Source: Saprospiraceae bacterium (GTDB lineage: Bacteria > Bacteroidota > Bacteroidia > Chitinophagales > Saprospiraceae). From it: 64,000 nucleotides of DNA. Below the pieces are notes generated by a model. That model was not told where the DNA came from, did not search any database, and worked only from the letters and a program-made list of their open reading frames with translations. Position numbers and translations under genes: made by a program. This document shows positions 52,861 to 61,649 of this stretch, piece by piece. The DNA is taken from positions 22,968-86,967 of the forward strand of contig JAQXDE010000039.1 in assembly GCA_029251525.1 (NCBI GenBank). The letters run 5' to 3'. Every line of letters starts with the position of its first letter. Position 1 is the stretch's first letter.

Positions 52861-54015
52861 ATGTATTTTTACAAAATGGAAGAACGAGTTAGGAAATGGC
52901 GATTAATTCTTGGAAAAGATGCCGATAAAAATAATGATGACCAAGTTTCCTTATCTCCTGAAATGAAAGGGATGGATGATGTTTTGGATGCACTATATGA
53001 TTCTGAACGACAAGCAGGGTTGGGTAGTTCTTCGCCAAATGTAAATCGGTGGTTGGGGGATATTAGAAAATATTTTCCGAGTTCAGTAGTACAATTGATG
53101 CAAAAAGATGCGCTAGAAAGGTTGAATTTAGAACAGATGTTACTTGAACCAGAATTGTTGGAAGCAGTCGAACCTGATGTGAATTTAGTTGGAACACTTC
53201 TTTCGCTAATGAAAGTTTTACCTAGAAAAACGAAAAGTACTGCACGAGCAGTTGTACAAAAAGTAGTTGAAGATTTAGAGAAAAGATTAAAAAATCCTTT
53301 ACGGCAAGCCATTCAAGGAGCGATTAACCGATCTGTCAGAAATCGACGACCAAAGCATAATGAAATTGATTGGAACAAAACGATTAGAGCTAATCTGAAA
53401 ACTTACCAGACAGAATTTAACTCAATAATTCCCGAAGTTTTAATTGGTCATGGAAAAAAAGGACAATCGTTAAAGGATGTTATTTTGCTTGTCGATCAAA
53501 GTGGTTCAATGGCCAATTCAATGGTTTACGCAGGAGTTTTTGGCGCGGTGATGGCTTCGTTGCGTTCTGTTAAAACTCACATGGTGGTGTTCGATACTTC
53601 GGTGGTGGATTTGACGGAAGAGCTGGATGATCCGGTGGATTTATTATTTGCAACTCAGCTTGGAGGAGGAACTAATATCAACAAAGCGTTAGGTTATTCT
53701 AAAGAATTAATTCGAAAACCAGAGGACACAATTTTGGTTTTGGTTTCAGATTTGTATGAAGGTGGAAATGAAAATGAAATGTTGAAGAAGGTTGCTTCTA
53801 TAAAAAAATCAGGTGTACAGTTGATTACTTTGTTAGCGTTGGATGATCAAGGTGCCCCACAGTTTGATAAGTCGGTGGCTTCAAAATTTTCGACTTTGGG
53901 GGTTCCTACCTTTGCTTGTTCGCCAGATCAGTTTCCGAGTTTAATGGCAGCGGCGATTAAGAAGGAGAGCATTAATGATTGGATGGCGATGGAAGGGATT
54001 GTTGGAAAAGGATAA
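52861..54015 (+). CDS. VWA-domain protein with helical N-terminal region
   Basis: A 384-residue cytoplasmic protein. The N-terminal ~190 residues are helical and charged (MDDVLDALYDSERQAGLG; NVNRWLGDIRKYFPSS). The C-terminal half is a von Willebrand A domain with an intact metal-ion site: DQSGSM (Asp212, Ser214, Ser216), a Thr in GGGTNINKAL and Asp in VLVSDLYEG. In many bacteria this protein type is encoded next to a MoxR AAA+ ATPase and DUF5682/DUF5691-type partners; none is seen here, so it looks orphaned. ATG 52861 or ATG 52876 could be the start. Confidence 0.85.
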   Translation: MYFYKMEERVRKWRLILGKDADKNNDDQVSLSPEMKGMDDVLDALYDSERQAGLGSSSPNVNRWLGDIRKYFPSSVVQLMQKDALERLNLEQMLLEPELLEAVEPDVNLVGTLLSLMKVLPRKTKSTARAVVQKVVEDLEKRLKNPLRQAIQGAINRSVRNRRPKHNEIDWNKTIRANLKTYQTEFNSIIPEVLIGHGKKGQSLKDVILLVDQSGSMANSMVYAGVFGAVMASLRSVKTHMVVFDTSVVDLTEELDDPVDLLFATQLGGGTNINKALGYSKELIRKPEDTILVLVSDLYEGGNENEMLKKVASIKKSGVQLITLLALDDQGAPQFDKSVASKFSTLGVPTFACSPDQFPSLMAAAIKKESINDWMAMEGIVGKG

Positions 54016-54035
54016 TAATAATGCTTCTATAAATT

Positions 54036-54072
54036 ATAAACCGCAAAAGCATCAATTACTTTTGCGGTTTAT
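54036..54072. terminator. Bidirectional terminator between VWA and SxtJ genes
   Basis: Perfect 14-bp stem (54036-54049 and 54059-54072) with a 9-nt loop, flanked by A/T runs. It lies between the convergent VWA and sxtJ-like genes. Confidence 0.82.
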
Positions 54073-54096
54073 ATATTTTCAAATAGGAATATTCTT

Positions 54097-54477
54097 TTAC
54101 CAAATGTTCTCTATATCCTCTGTTACATAAGCGTGATCACGATCTACATAATAAGAATCATCTCTTCGTTTTTTCATCAAATTGTCCGGACCGAATATTC
54201 TAGCAAAAATTGACAATGGGAAAAGAACTAAGAAGAATACTAAACCTAAAAGAAGAGGTCCTGTTACGTAATTTCCTAATATCTCTGCGAACTTAAACCA
54301 AACTCCTGTGATCAAATTCATTATAGTGCTAGACATCATACTTGAAACACCAACGACAAAAGATACCCATAACATCCAATCAACTTGAAACTCTTTCCAA
54401 ACACCAAAGATGAAATATAATGTTAAAAAACCAACGACGATAGCAAGTATTGCTTCTACTTTTTTTTCTCTATTCAT
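54097..54477 (-). CDS. SxtJ-family membrane protein
   Basis: A 126-residue protein with three or four hydrophobic segments (about 8-27, 32-50, 55-62 and 71-93). The tail contains the family's conserved FGPDNLMKKR and a Tyr/Asp-rich end. SxtJ was named from the saxitoxin clusters, where it sits beside the O-carbamoyltransferase SxtI; related proteins occur widely with carbamoyltransferases outside toxin clusters. It is the last gene of the four-gene cassette here, 139 bp after DUF5989, with a hairpin between them. Its biochemical role is unknown. Confidence 0.82.
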   Translation of the reverse strand: MNREKKVEAILAIVVGFLTLYFIFGVWKEFQVDWMLWVSFVVGVSSMMSSTIMNLITGVWFKFAEILGNYVTGPLLLGLVFFLVLFPLSIFARIFGPDNLMKKRRDDSYYVDRDHAYVTEDIENIW

Positions 54478-54568
54478 ATTAATGAATCTTTGAACTCCTT
54501 CATGGAATCTATTTAGTTTTTACAAATATTTATTGAAAAAAATTTCTTTTCCAATAGTTTTACTGATG

Positions 54569-54610
54569 AAAGTCCGTTTCACCTGAAATATTAAGAATGA
54601 AACGGACTTT
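54569..54610 (-). terminator. Hairpin between DUF5989 and SxtJ genes
   Basis: Perfect 13-bp stem (54569-54581 and 54598-54610) with a 16-nt loop. The minus-strand side lacks a long T-run, so it may attenuate rather than stop transcription from the upstream genes into sxtJ. Confidence 0.55.
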
Positions 54611-54616
54611 TATCTT

Positions 54617-54766
54617 TTAGAATAATGTATAAATGAATGGAGCGATAGCTGAACCACCGCCAATTACGATTAATACACCTAGTAAAAGAAGTAAAATAAT
54701 TACCGGCGCAAGCCAAAATTTTTTTCTTTCTCCCATAAATTTGAATAAGTCTTTAATAAAATCCAT
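54617..54766 (-). CDS. DUF5989 small membrane protein (SxtK-like)
   Basis: A 49-residue protein read directly from the minus strand: ATG at 54764-54766, stop TAA at 54617-54619. It starts MDFIKDLFKFMGERKKFW, then has one membrane helix (LAPVIILLLLLGVLIVIGGG) and ends SAIAPFIYTLF. The amphipathic head, KFW motif and SAIAPFIY tail are the DUF5989 signature. It overlaps the end of the SGNH gene by 14 bp, so it is translationally coupled. It corresponds in size and position to sxtK of saxitoxin clusters. It is short enough to be missed by length cut-offs. Confidence 0.88.
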   Translation of the reverse strand: MDFIKDLFKFMGERKKFWLAPVIILLLLLGVLIVIGGGSAIAPFIYTLF

Positions 54767-55787
54767 TTGAGTCAGTTTTAAGTTTTTCAGCAACTAGTTG
54801 ATGTCCTTTTGGATTCCAGTGTCCTTCAAGTAAATAGAAATTTTTTAAAATATTCGTTTCACCTGAATCAATAAAGTCTGCTGAAAGGTTATAAAATTCT
54901 ATATTTTTATCTTTATAGTAATTATCAAAAAATTCTTCCTGTTCCGTTATTTTACCTTTAACTCTCGCATCAATATCATGATTTGATGGAATATAATATA
55001 TTAAAAATTTACGACCATCTGCTTTTACTTCTTTTTTTAATTGTTCAATAAAAATAGAGGTCAATTTTTTTGCTCGATCCATATCAATACCTTCCTCATA
55101 TCGTACAATCTGATCAGGAATCAATAAATTAACTAAAACAGATTTGAGTAGAGAGAAAAAATGTGAATTGCTAATTAGGCAATTATACATTTTGTTTTTA
55201 CGCAATTTCTCTTTTGTCCCTCCAGTCATTATTTCAAAACTTTTTGGAGTTAAAGTAGAATCATTAATTACATTAAAATATTCATCCCGAATATTATCTG
55301 CTAAGTCATTATAATGTGCAAAATAAATAACAGTATTCGGTTGATATTTATCCTTGTAAAATTGATATGATCGCAATGCATGATCGGTTCCTCGACCCTC
55401 AACTCCAGCATTGATGATTTCCACACTATCGCTAATAAGTGCTTGTTGCAATTTATAAGCAAAAGTTTCTTGATCATTGACTCCTTTTCCATAGGTAAAA
55501 GAATCGCCGATAAACATTATCTTTTTATTCACATAGTCCGGCAATTCGTCTTTGTGAGTAATTCGAAATCCATCGTCTCCATTGGTAAATTCGATGTTAT
55601 AATTTCCAGGTCGATATTCAGTCCCTCTTAAATTAGGTATATGAATTAGCCCTATTTCTTTATCATACATAAATTTTACTGGGGCTAGTTGTTGTGGTTT
55701 TACAAGTCGAACTATCCCCTCGCATACTAACAACATAATAAGTGTTGAAAGCAACATTGCTATGATATTTGATAACCATTTTTTCAT
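54753..55787 (-). CDS. SGNH/GDSL-type hydrolase, membrane-anchored
   Basis: A 344-residue protein with an N-terminal membrane helix (about 4-24). Block I is FIGDSFTYGKG near residues 92-102 with the catalytic serine. Block III-like GRGTDHALR and YFAHYNDLADNIR follow, and block V is GHWNPKGHQLVA near the C-terminus, giving the His. This is the AlgJ/AlgX-like SGNH arrangement associated with glycan O-acylation or deacylation at the cell surface. It lies 68 bp after the carbamoyltransferase gene and overlaps DUF5989. Confidence 0.88.
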   Translation of the reverse strand: MKKWLSNIIAMLLSTLIMLLVCEGIVRLVKPQQLAPVKFMYDKEIGLIHIPNLRGTEYRPGNYNIEFTNGDDGFRITHKDELPDYVNKKIMFIGDSFTYGKGVNDQETFAYKLQQALISDSVEIINAGVEGRGTDHALRSYQFYKDKYQPNTVIYFAHYNDLADNIRDEYFNVINDSTLTPKSFEIMTGGTKEKLRKNKMYNCLISNSHFFSLLKSVLVNLLIPDQIVRYEEGIDMDRAKKLTSIFIEQLKKEVKADGRKFLIYYIPSNHDIDARVKGKITEQEEFFDNYYKDKNIEFYNLSADFIDSGETNILKNFYLLEGHWNPKGHQLVAEKLKTDSNGFY

Positions 55788-55855
55788 AGGTTTCTGTAGG
55801 TTAAAAATTAGTTCCTAATTTATTTCTTTGGCAGACGCCTTTTTTAAGAGATTTT

Positions 55856-57724
55856 TTAGTCTAAAATAAATTTGTCTTTCCACTTATCTTTTTCAGTCCA
55901 ATCTGGTTGTTCTTTTTTTACAAAAACATAATTGCCAATAACTAGATAGTCCATTTCCGTTCGCATAAAACAACGGTATGCATCTTCAGGAGTATTTACG
56001 ATAGGTTCTCCCCTTACATTAAATGATGTATTTATTATAACGGGACATCCTGTTAATTTTTTAAAAGCTGAAATTAATTGATGATATTTCGGATTAGTCT
56101 GTTCGTGTACTGTTTGGATTCTAGCAGAGAAATCAATGTGAGTAATTGCAGGGATAGTTGACCGAACGGTATACAATTTTTCACGTTGTGGTAAATCATG
56201 ATAGTTAGCAGGAACCTCTTTTTTGATTTTTTCAGCAACATCTTGAACTAACAGCATGTAGGGTGAAATGCCTTTATGGTCAAACCAATCTTCTACATCT
56301 TCAGCCAAAATAGAGGGAGCAAATGGTCGGAATGATTCACGATATTTAATCTTTAAATTCATTTTTTCTTGCATTTCTGAGTTCCGAGGATCTCCAATTA
56401 TACTTCTTCCTCCCAGTGCACGTGGACCAAATTCCATCCGTCCTTGCATCCAACCAATAGCTGCCCCGTCGTCAATATATTTTGCCACATACTTACACAG
56501 ATCTTCAAAATTATCGTATTTTTTATAGACAGCTTTAGTTTTTCGAGCCATTATTTCAATCTCTTTGTTCGAAGCCTCTGGACCCAAATATGACCCTTTC
56601 ATAGAATCTATCAATACACCATTTGTTACTTTTCTTTCTTTCTTGAAGTAGATGTAATTCGCTACTTGTGCAGCGCCTAATGCTCCTCCAGCATCACCTG
56701 CTGCAGGTTGAATGAATATATTTTCAAATACCCCAGCTTTCACTAATTTTCCATTCGCCACACAATTCAATGCAACTCCCCCTGCCATGCATAAATTTTT
56801 AGAACCCGTTAATCGTTGTGCTTCTTTAGCCATTAAAATTACTATCTCTTCAGTTACTTTTTGAATTGCCATTCCCAAGTCTGATTGTGCTTGGTTCATA
56901 TCCGTTTCCGCATTTCTTCGTGGGAAACCAAAAAGTTTTTCCCATTTTTTATCATGAACCATTCGAAGGCCAGTGGCGTAATTGAAGTATTCTTGATTCA
57001 ACCAAAGCGATCCATCGGGTTTGATGTCAATTAATGTTGTCTTGATTATTTTGATGAATTTCTTTACTCGATCTGAATTTGGATTTCCGTAAGGAGCCAG
57101 TCCCATTAATTTATACTCTCCAGAGTTTACTTTAAATCCTAAGAAATAAGTAAAAGCTGAATATAATAATCCAACTGAATGCGGGAATCGTAACTCTTTG
57201 AGAATTTTGATATCTTTTCCTTTTCCATAGCAGATAGAGGCAGTTGCCCATTCGCCTACACCATCTACAGTCAATATTGCGGCGTCTTCATAAGGTGATG
57301 GGTAAAACGCAGAAGCTGCATGAGATAAGTGATGCTCAGGGAACAATAATTTTACGGTTTTTCTATTGTATAATCCAACTTTCGCTAGTTCTTCATGAAT
57401 CAATCTCTTTAGAAACATTTTCTCTTTTAACCAAACAGGAATAGAAGTGATAAAAGATTTAAATCCCTTAGGTGCAAATGAATAGTAGGTTTCTAAAAGT
57501 CGTTCGAATTTAAGCAATGGCTTATCGTAAAAAACGACTGCATCTAATTCGTCAATGGTCCATCCTGCTTGTTCTAGGCAGTATTTAGTGGCATGAACTG
57601 GAAAACTCGGGTCGTGTTTTTTTCGAGTAAATCTTTCTTCTTGAGCTGCTGCAATAATATTATCTCCGTCGATGACGGCTGCAGCTGAATCGTGGTAAAA
57701 AGCGGATATTCCTAGTATCTTCAT
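55856..57724 (-). CDS. Carbamoyltransferase (NodU/CmcH/SxtI family)
   Basis: A 622-residue enzyme from ATG 57724 (MKILGISAFYHDSAAAVIDG); a longer frame begins at 57769 but adds unconserved residues. The N-terminal Kae1-like domain contains HHLSHAASAFYPSP and LTVDGVGEWAT with the metal/ATP-binding histidines and aspartate. The C-terminal domain contains MQGRMEFGPRALGGRSI and DPRNSEMQEKMN. The family uses carbamoyl phosphate and ATP to carbamoylate hydroxyl groups on sugars or small molecules. It is the first gene of the cassette with SGNH, DUF5989 and SxtJ. The acceptor is unknown; a surface glycan is an inference from the SGNH partner. Confidence 0.94.
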   Translation of the reverse strand: MKILGISAFYHDSAAAVIDGDNIIAAAQEERFTRKKHDPSFPVHATKYCLEQAGWTIDELDAVVFYDKPLLKFERLLETYYSFAPKGFKSFITSIPVWLKEKMFLKRLIHEELAKVGLYNRKTVKLLFPEHHLSHAASAFYPSPYEDAAILTVDGVGEWATASICYGKGKDIKILKELRFPHSVGLLYSAFTYFLGFKVNSGEYKLMGLAPYGNPNSDRVKKFIKIIKTTLIDIKPDGSLWLNQEYFNYATGLRMVHDKKWEKLFGFPRRNAETDMNQAQSDLGMAIQKVTEEIVILMAKEAQRLTGSKNLCMAGGVALNCVANGKLVKAGVFENIFIQPAAGDAGGALGAAQVANYIYFKKERKVTNGVLIDSMKGSYLGPEASNKEIEIMARKTKAVYKKYDNFEDLCKYVAKYIDDGAAIGWMQGRMEFGPRALGGRSIIGDPRNSEMQEKMNLKIKYRESFRPFAPSILAEDVEDWFDHKGISPYMLLVQDVAEKIKKEVPANYHDLPQREKLYTVRSTIPAITHIDFSARIQTVHEQTNPKYHQLISAFKKLTGCPVIINTSFNVRGEPIVNTPEDAYRCFMRTEMDYLVIGNYVFVKKEQPDWTEKDKWKDKFILD

Positions 57725-58073
57725 TAACAGGTGTAAATCTTGTTTGTTAAATAATAAACTAATTCTCAAGTGGGTAAGCAGATAAATAAAACATTTAATC
57801 GTCTTGGAAAATAGGACAGTCGCTTGGTGGGTATGTAAAAGTCATGTTATATCTACCTAAAAAATGTAATTTGAATATGCAAGATAAATAATTACTAGTC
57901 TATAGTCAAAATTAAAAGTCTAGTTACATTTTGTCTAATTGGTATTAATTTATTGATAAGTAAATCTGAAAGTAAAAATCATGTAGTTTATTGCTCTTTT
58001 TTTTAGGACAAGTTCTAATTAAAAACGGAATATAATACTTAATGTTTCTATTCAAGTTGAGAGAATTGCTGAG
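57725..58073. other. Intergenic region upstream of the carbamoyltransferase cassette
   Basis: 349 bp without a coding frame. A minus-strand TAatTTTG (57907-57914) is the only promoter-like element, and no -33 partner is evident. Confidence 0.3.
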
Positions 58074-59297
58074 TTATAACTTTTTCATTCGAATACTTCG
58101 AAAATCTACTTTCCCTGTATGGTTTTGAATGGATATTTGGTGATTACCCTTTTTCCAGTTCAAATTTAATTCCGAAATTTCCTGCTCTACCATTTTGTAA
58201 CCATTCATCCAATGCTCTATTTTTCCATTATTAACTATGATTCGACCAGTATTCCAATTTCCTAATCCTCGAAAATCTCGATGCCTTCCTGGAACACATA
58301 AATTTTGTGATGGAATAATCCCTTTTAAAGATGCTAAAGATTGACTTCCACCTTGTTCTTCTTTTGATAATGAATCATTGTCAATAATTTGGAAAGTAAA
58401 TTTTTCATTTTTTTCATTGGAAAAGTATTCGAGACCTCCTGCGGAATTTTTAGATAAATTAAATTCAAATTTTAAATCAAAGTTCTCAAAGTTCTTAAAC
58501 CCAATTGATTCACCTTCTTCGAGTTGAATTTTTTTATTCTCATTTAAGTATAAGATATAGTTATTTTGCTTTTCACGATCACTTAGTTGATTTGGAATTA
58601 GATTTATTTCAGCCGTTATACCATTATCAGGAGTTTTTAATTTCTCTAAATTGTTAGTGGTGATTTTAATATTTTTCCAACGAACAGTTTTCCCAATCAT
58701 AGAAGAATCTTTTCCAATACTATGTACTTGTAGACCAATAAAACCTTTTGCTGTCAGATCATCTTGAAGGTTTGCTGTCTGAATTCCATTAACCCAAACG
58801 CGAATGGACGAGCCAATTGCTTCTATTCGGTATTTATTCCACATATCATTTTTAAACCCTTTTTTTCCTTCGGAATTTTCACAGAGAGGATAAATCCAAC
58901 CTCGACGACTTTCATCATAAATTCCTCCGCTGAAAGCTCTTATACTTGGATCGACTTCGACCTGGTAACCATGGACTGCCCCGTTATGATAAGTTGGAAT
59001 AGAGTTACTTCGAATTTGAATACCGGAATTGAGAGGTCGATCTACTTTTAATTCTAATTCCAAAATAAAATCAGCGTATTTTTTTTTGGGACATAAGAAT
59101 GTATTTGGTGTATTTAATTTTGCAGTTCCTATGAGTTCTTTTTCTACTATGGTAAATTCAGCAGTTCCATTTCTAATCTCCCAATTACTAAGATTTTGTT
59201 CATTGAAAAGTAGCTCCCAGTCAGAGGATTTTGAAATATTTTTAGATTGTTTGCACGAAAAAAATAAAATAGAAACAGAAAGTAAAAACCACTTCAT
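58074..59297 (-). CDS. Lipoprotein with two DUF1080/GH16-like (3-keto-disaccharide hydrolase) domains
   Basis: A 407-residue lipoprotein (lipobox ILFFSC, Cys15). The first DUF1080 domain (about 25-210) is well conserved: WELLFNEQNLSNWE, NSGIQIRSNS, VHGYQVEVDPS, WNKYRIEAIG and GFIGLQVHS. A second, more divergent copy follows (about 225-405; GGLEYFSN, GRHRDFRGLGNWNTGRIIV, WKKGNHQISIQNHTG). DUF1080 proteins bind or cleave carbohydrate, some as 3-keto-glycoside hydrolases. It is divergent from a PVC-type cytochrome gene with only 49 bp between starts, suggesting joint regulation in sugar use. Confidence 0.85.
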   Translation of the reverse strand: MKWFLLSVSILFFSCKQSKNISKSSDWELLFNEQNLSNWEIRNGTAEFTIVEKELIGTAKLNTPNTFLCPKKKYADFILELELKVDRPLNSGIQIRSNSIPTYHNGAVHGYQVEVDPSIRAFSGGIYDESRRGWIYPLCENSEGKKGFKNDMWNKYRIEAIGSSIRVWVNGIQTANLQDDLTAKGFIGLQVHSIGKDSSMIGKTVRWKNIKITTNNLEKLKTPDNGITAEINLIPNQLSDREKQNNYILYLNENKKIQLEEGESIGFKNFENFDLKFEFNLSKNSAGGLEYFSNEKNEKFTFQIIDNDSLSKEEQGGSQSLASLKGIIPSQNLCVPGRHRDFRGLGNWNTGRIIVNNGKIEHWMNGYKMVEQEISELNLNWKKGNHQISIQNHTGKVDFRSIRMKKL

Positions 59298-59346
59298 AGA
59301 TAATCTTTTTTATTTTTAGAAAAAAATCAAAACGCTATTTTAAAAT

Positions 59347-61587
59347 ATGATGAATTCCAAATATCCACTTTTTATTTTAATCTTTTTTATTTCTTGCCAC
59401 TCAGATCCAAAATCAGTTGTTTCTGAACCTGAGATTGATCTGAGTGGTTTTATATTGCAGGACAATTTCCATATTGAACTTATTGCATCGGAGCCACTAA
59501 TCGAAACACCTGTTGCAATGACTTTTGATAATCAAGGAAGAGTTTGGGTAATGGAAATGCCGGACTATATGCCTAATATTCATGGAAGTGATGAAGATGT
59601 CGCACGAGGACGAATTATTATTCTGGAAGATAAGAATGGAAATGGTCGGATGGATCATTCGAAAATTTTTTTGGAAAAATTACATCAACCGAGAGCGATG
59701 GCTTTAGTTTATGGAGGACTACTTTATGCGGAGGCACCTAATCTATACTTCATAGAAATTGAAAATGATCAACCAAAAAATCGAATTTTAGTCGATAGTC
59801 TTTATGCGGTTGGGGGAAATGTGGAGCATCAGCCTAATGGTTTAATGATGAATTTAGATAATTGGATTTATAACGCAAAAAGTAATTTCCGGTATCGGAG
59901 AGTTGCAGGTATTTGGAAAAAAGAACCTACTCATTTTCGAGGACAATGGGGAATTACACGAGATGATTATGGACGACTTTATTATAACGATAATTCAAAT
60001 CCTTTATATGGTGACTTTGTGATGCCAAATCAAATGACAAGGAATAAATTTTTACATCCAAAAGAAGGAGTTGGGAAAAATATTTGTGTTGATCGAACTT
60101 TACATCCGTTGCAATCGACTGCGGTTAATCGCGGATATATGGACGGCGTATTGGATAACGATGGAAAGTTGGTTTCGTTTACCTCGGCATGTTCTCCAAT
60201 GATATATCGAGGCAATGATTTTGGAGGGAAATATAATGGCAATGCTTTCGTCTGTGCTCCTGAAATTAATGCGATTAAACGAATTACCTTATCTGAAAAA
60301 AATTTGGAAATAGAAGGACTGCCTGCATGGAATAATAAGGAATTTTTGATTACAACTGATCAAGGTTTCCGTCCCGTGAATTTAAATAATGCACCTGATG
60401 GAAGTTTTTATATTACCGACATGCATCGGGGAATTATACAGCATAAGGTTTATATGACTGCGTATTTGAAAAAACAAATTGAGACTCGGCAGCTGGATAC
60501 GATTATAAATTCAGGTAGAATTTTTAGAATTTCTCAAAAAGGAGATAAATCTAAAAATATTGATCTAGAAAATTTATCCAATGGCCAATTATGCGATTTG
60601 TTGAAAAATAAAAATGGTTGGCTGCGAGATCGAGCGCAACAATTATTGATTCATCGAAATGCAGTAGATGTGGTGGAACAACTACGATCAATTGCGAAAA
60701 ATTCAGAAAATCATCTCGCTCAAATTCATGCATTTTGGACATTAGAAGGAATGAAATTTTTTGATAAATCTGATTTGTTAACTGTTCAAAATGATTGGAA
60801 CCCCAAGGTGATAGCGACAACAGTTCAATTGATAGAAAATTTTCCAAATAAAATGGACGACATTTTTTTAGAAGAAATTTTAAAAAAATACGATCAATTT
60901 TTTCAAATAAATGATAAAGGAATTGACTTACAATTAGCGTTTTTAGTTGCTAGGATGGGGAATAAAAAAGATGTAAATGAGTTATTATTAAAATTAAATC
61001 AACGCTACCCAAATGATGAATTTATCGCAGAAGCAATTATCAGCGGCATGCAAGGAAAAGAAAAATTATTTTTAGATTTTGTCAAAAGAGAAGGAAGTGA
61101 AAGTTTGAAAAACAGACTCAACCAAGTTTTAGAGAATATCAAAAAGGGTCATCCAAATCGAATTTTTAATCGAATAAAAATTGGGATGGATGACAAAACT
61201 GTTGGACGAGATTTATTTAATATTCATTGCGCAGCTTGCCATGGAATTGGAGGAGAAGGAGTTCAAAATTTAGCACCTTCATTACTTGATGCAGATTTAG
61301 TTGAGATGGATTCAAAAGTAGTTACCTCGATAATTTTACATGGTTTGCAGGGCGAAATTAATGTAGACGGGAAGCCTATGACATTCAGTGCAGCTATGCC
61401 AGGATTAAAAGACAACGAAGAGTTGACCGATGAAAAGATTGCTGCAATTACAGCTTATGTGAAAAATGCATTTAGTTTAAGTCCTCAAGGTATTAAAATT
61501 GAAAAGGTGAAAGAATTGAGGAATGAAACACCAAAGGATGGAGAACTTTATTCTGAAAAAGAATTAATTGAAAAATATCAGAAGTAA
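59347..61587 (+). CDS. PVC-type heme-binding lipoprotein (beta-propeller, HEAT-like region, cytochrome c)
   Basis: A 746-residue lipoprotein (lipobox IFFISC, near residue 17). The N-terminal ~370 residues form a beta-propeller-like putative dehydrogenase (TFDNQGRVWVMEMPDYMPN, MALVYGGLLYAEAP, NGLMMNLDNWIYNAKSN). A helical repeat stretch follows (about 400-590). A cytochrome c domain ends the chain, with heme motif CAACH near residue 628 and a distal Met in the YVKNAF-side segment (AAMPGL). Proteins of this make-up are frequent in Planctomycetes and Bacteroidota beside DUF1080 genes and are thought to oxidise sugars. The tandem ATGs at 59347 and 59350 are both possible. Confidence 0.88.
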   Translation: MMNSKYPLFILIFFISCHSDPKSVVSEPEIDLSGFILQDNFHIELIASEPLIETPVAMTFDNQGRVWVMEMPDYMPNIHGSDEDVARGRIIILEDKNGNGRMDHSKIFLEKLHQPRAMALVYGGLLYAEAPNLYFIEIENDQPKNRILVDSLYAVGGNVEHQPNGLMMNLDNWIYNAKSNFRYRRVAGIWKKEPTHFRGQWGITRDDYGRLYYNDNSNPLYGDFVMPNQMTRNKFLHPKEGVGKNICVDRTLHPLQSTAVNRGYMDGVLDNDGKLVSFTSACSPMIYRGNDFGGKYNGNAFVCAPEINAIKRITLSEKNLEIEGLPAWNNKEFLITTDQGFRPVNLNNAPDGSFYITDMHRGIIQHKVYMTAYLKKQIETRQLDTIINSGRIFRISQKGDKSKNIDLENLSNGQLCDLLKNKNGWLRDRAQQLLIHRNAVDVVEQLRSIAKNSENHLAQIHAFWTLEGMKFFDKSDLLTVQNDWNPKVIATTVQLIENFPNKMDDIFLEEILKKYDQFFQINDKGIDLQLAFLVARMGNKKDVNELLLKLNQRYPNDEFIAEAIISGMQGKEKLFLDFVKREGSESLKNRLNQVLENIKKGHPNRIFNRIKIGMDDKTVGRDLFNIHCAACHGIGGEGVQNLAPSLLDADLVEMDSKVVTSIILHGLQGEINVDGKPMTFSAAMPGLKDNEELTDEKIAAITAYVKNAFSLSPQGIKIEKVKELRNETPKDGELYSEKELIEKYQK

Positions 61588-61594
61588 ACTAAAA

Positions 61595-61625
61595 GCGGTG
61601 TTAGCGCTCGAAACACTAATACCGC
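61595..61625. terminator. Terminator between convergent cytochrome and peptidase genes
   Basis: A 10-bp stem with one G-U pair (61595-61604 and 61616-61625) and an 11-nt loop, 8 bp after the cytochrome gene. A T-run follows 9 bp later on the plus strand. Confidence 0.5.
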
Positions 61626-61649
61626 AATAGGAGTTTTTATATAAGAAAA

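Noticed and set aside
54097..57724. Saxitoxin biosynthesis cluster
   Set aside because: Only I/J/K-type homologues are present; no SxtA polyketide synthase, amidinotransferase or other tailoring genes are seen.
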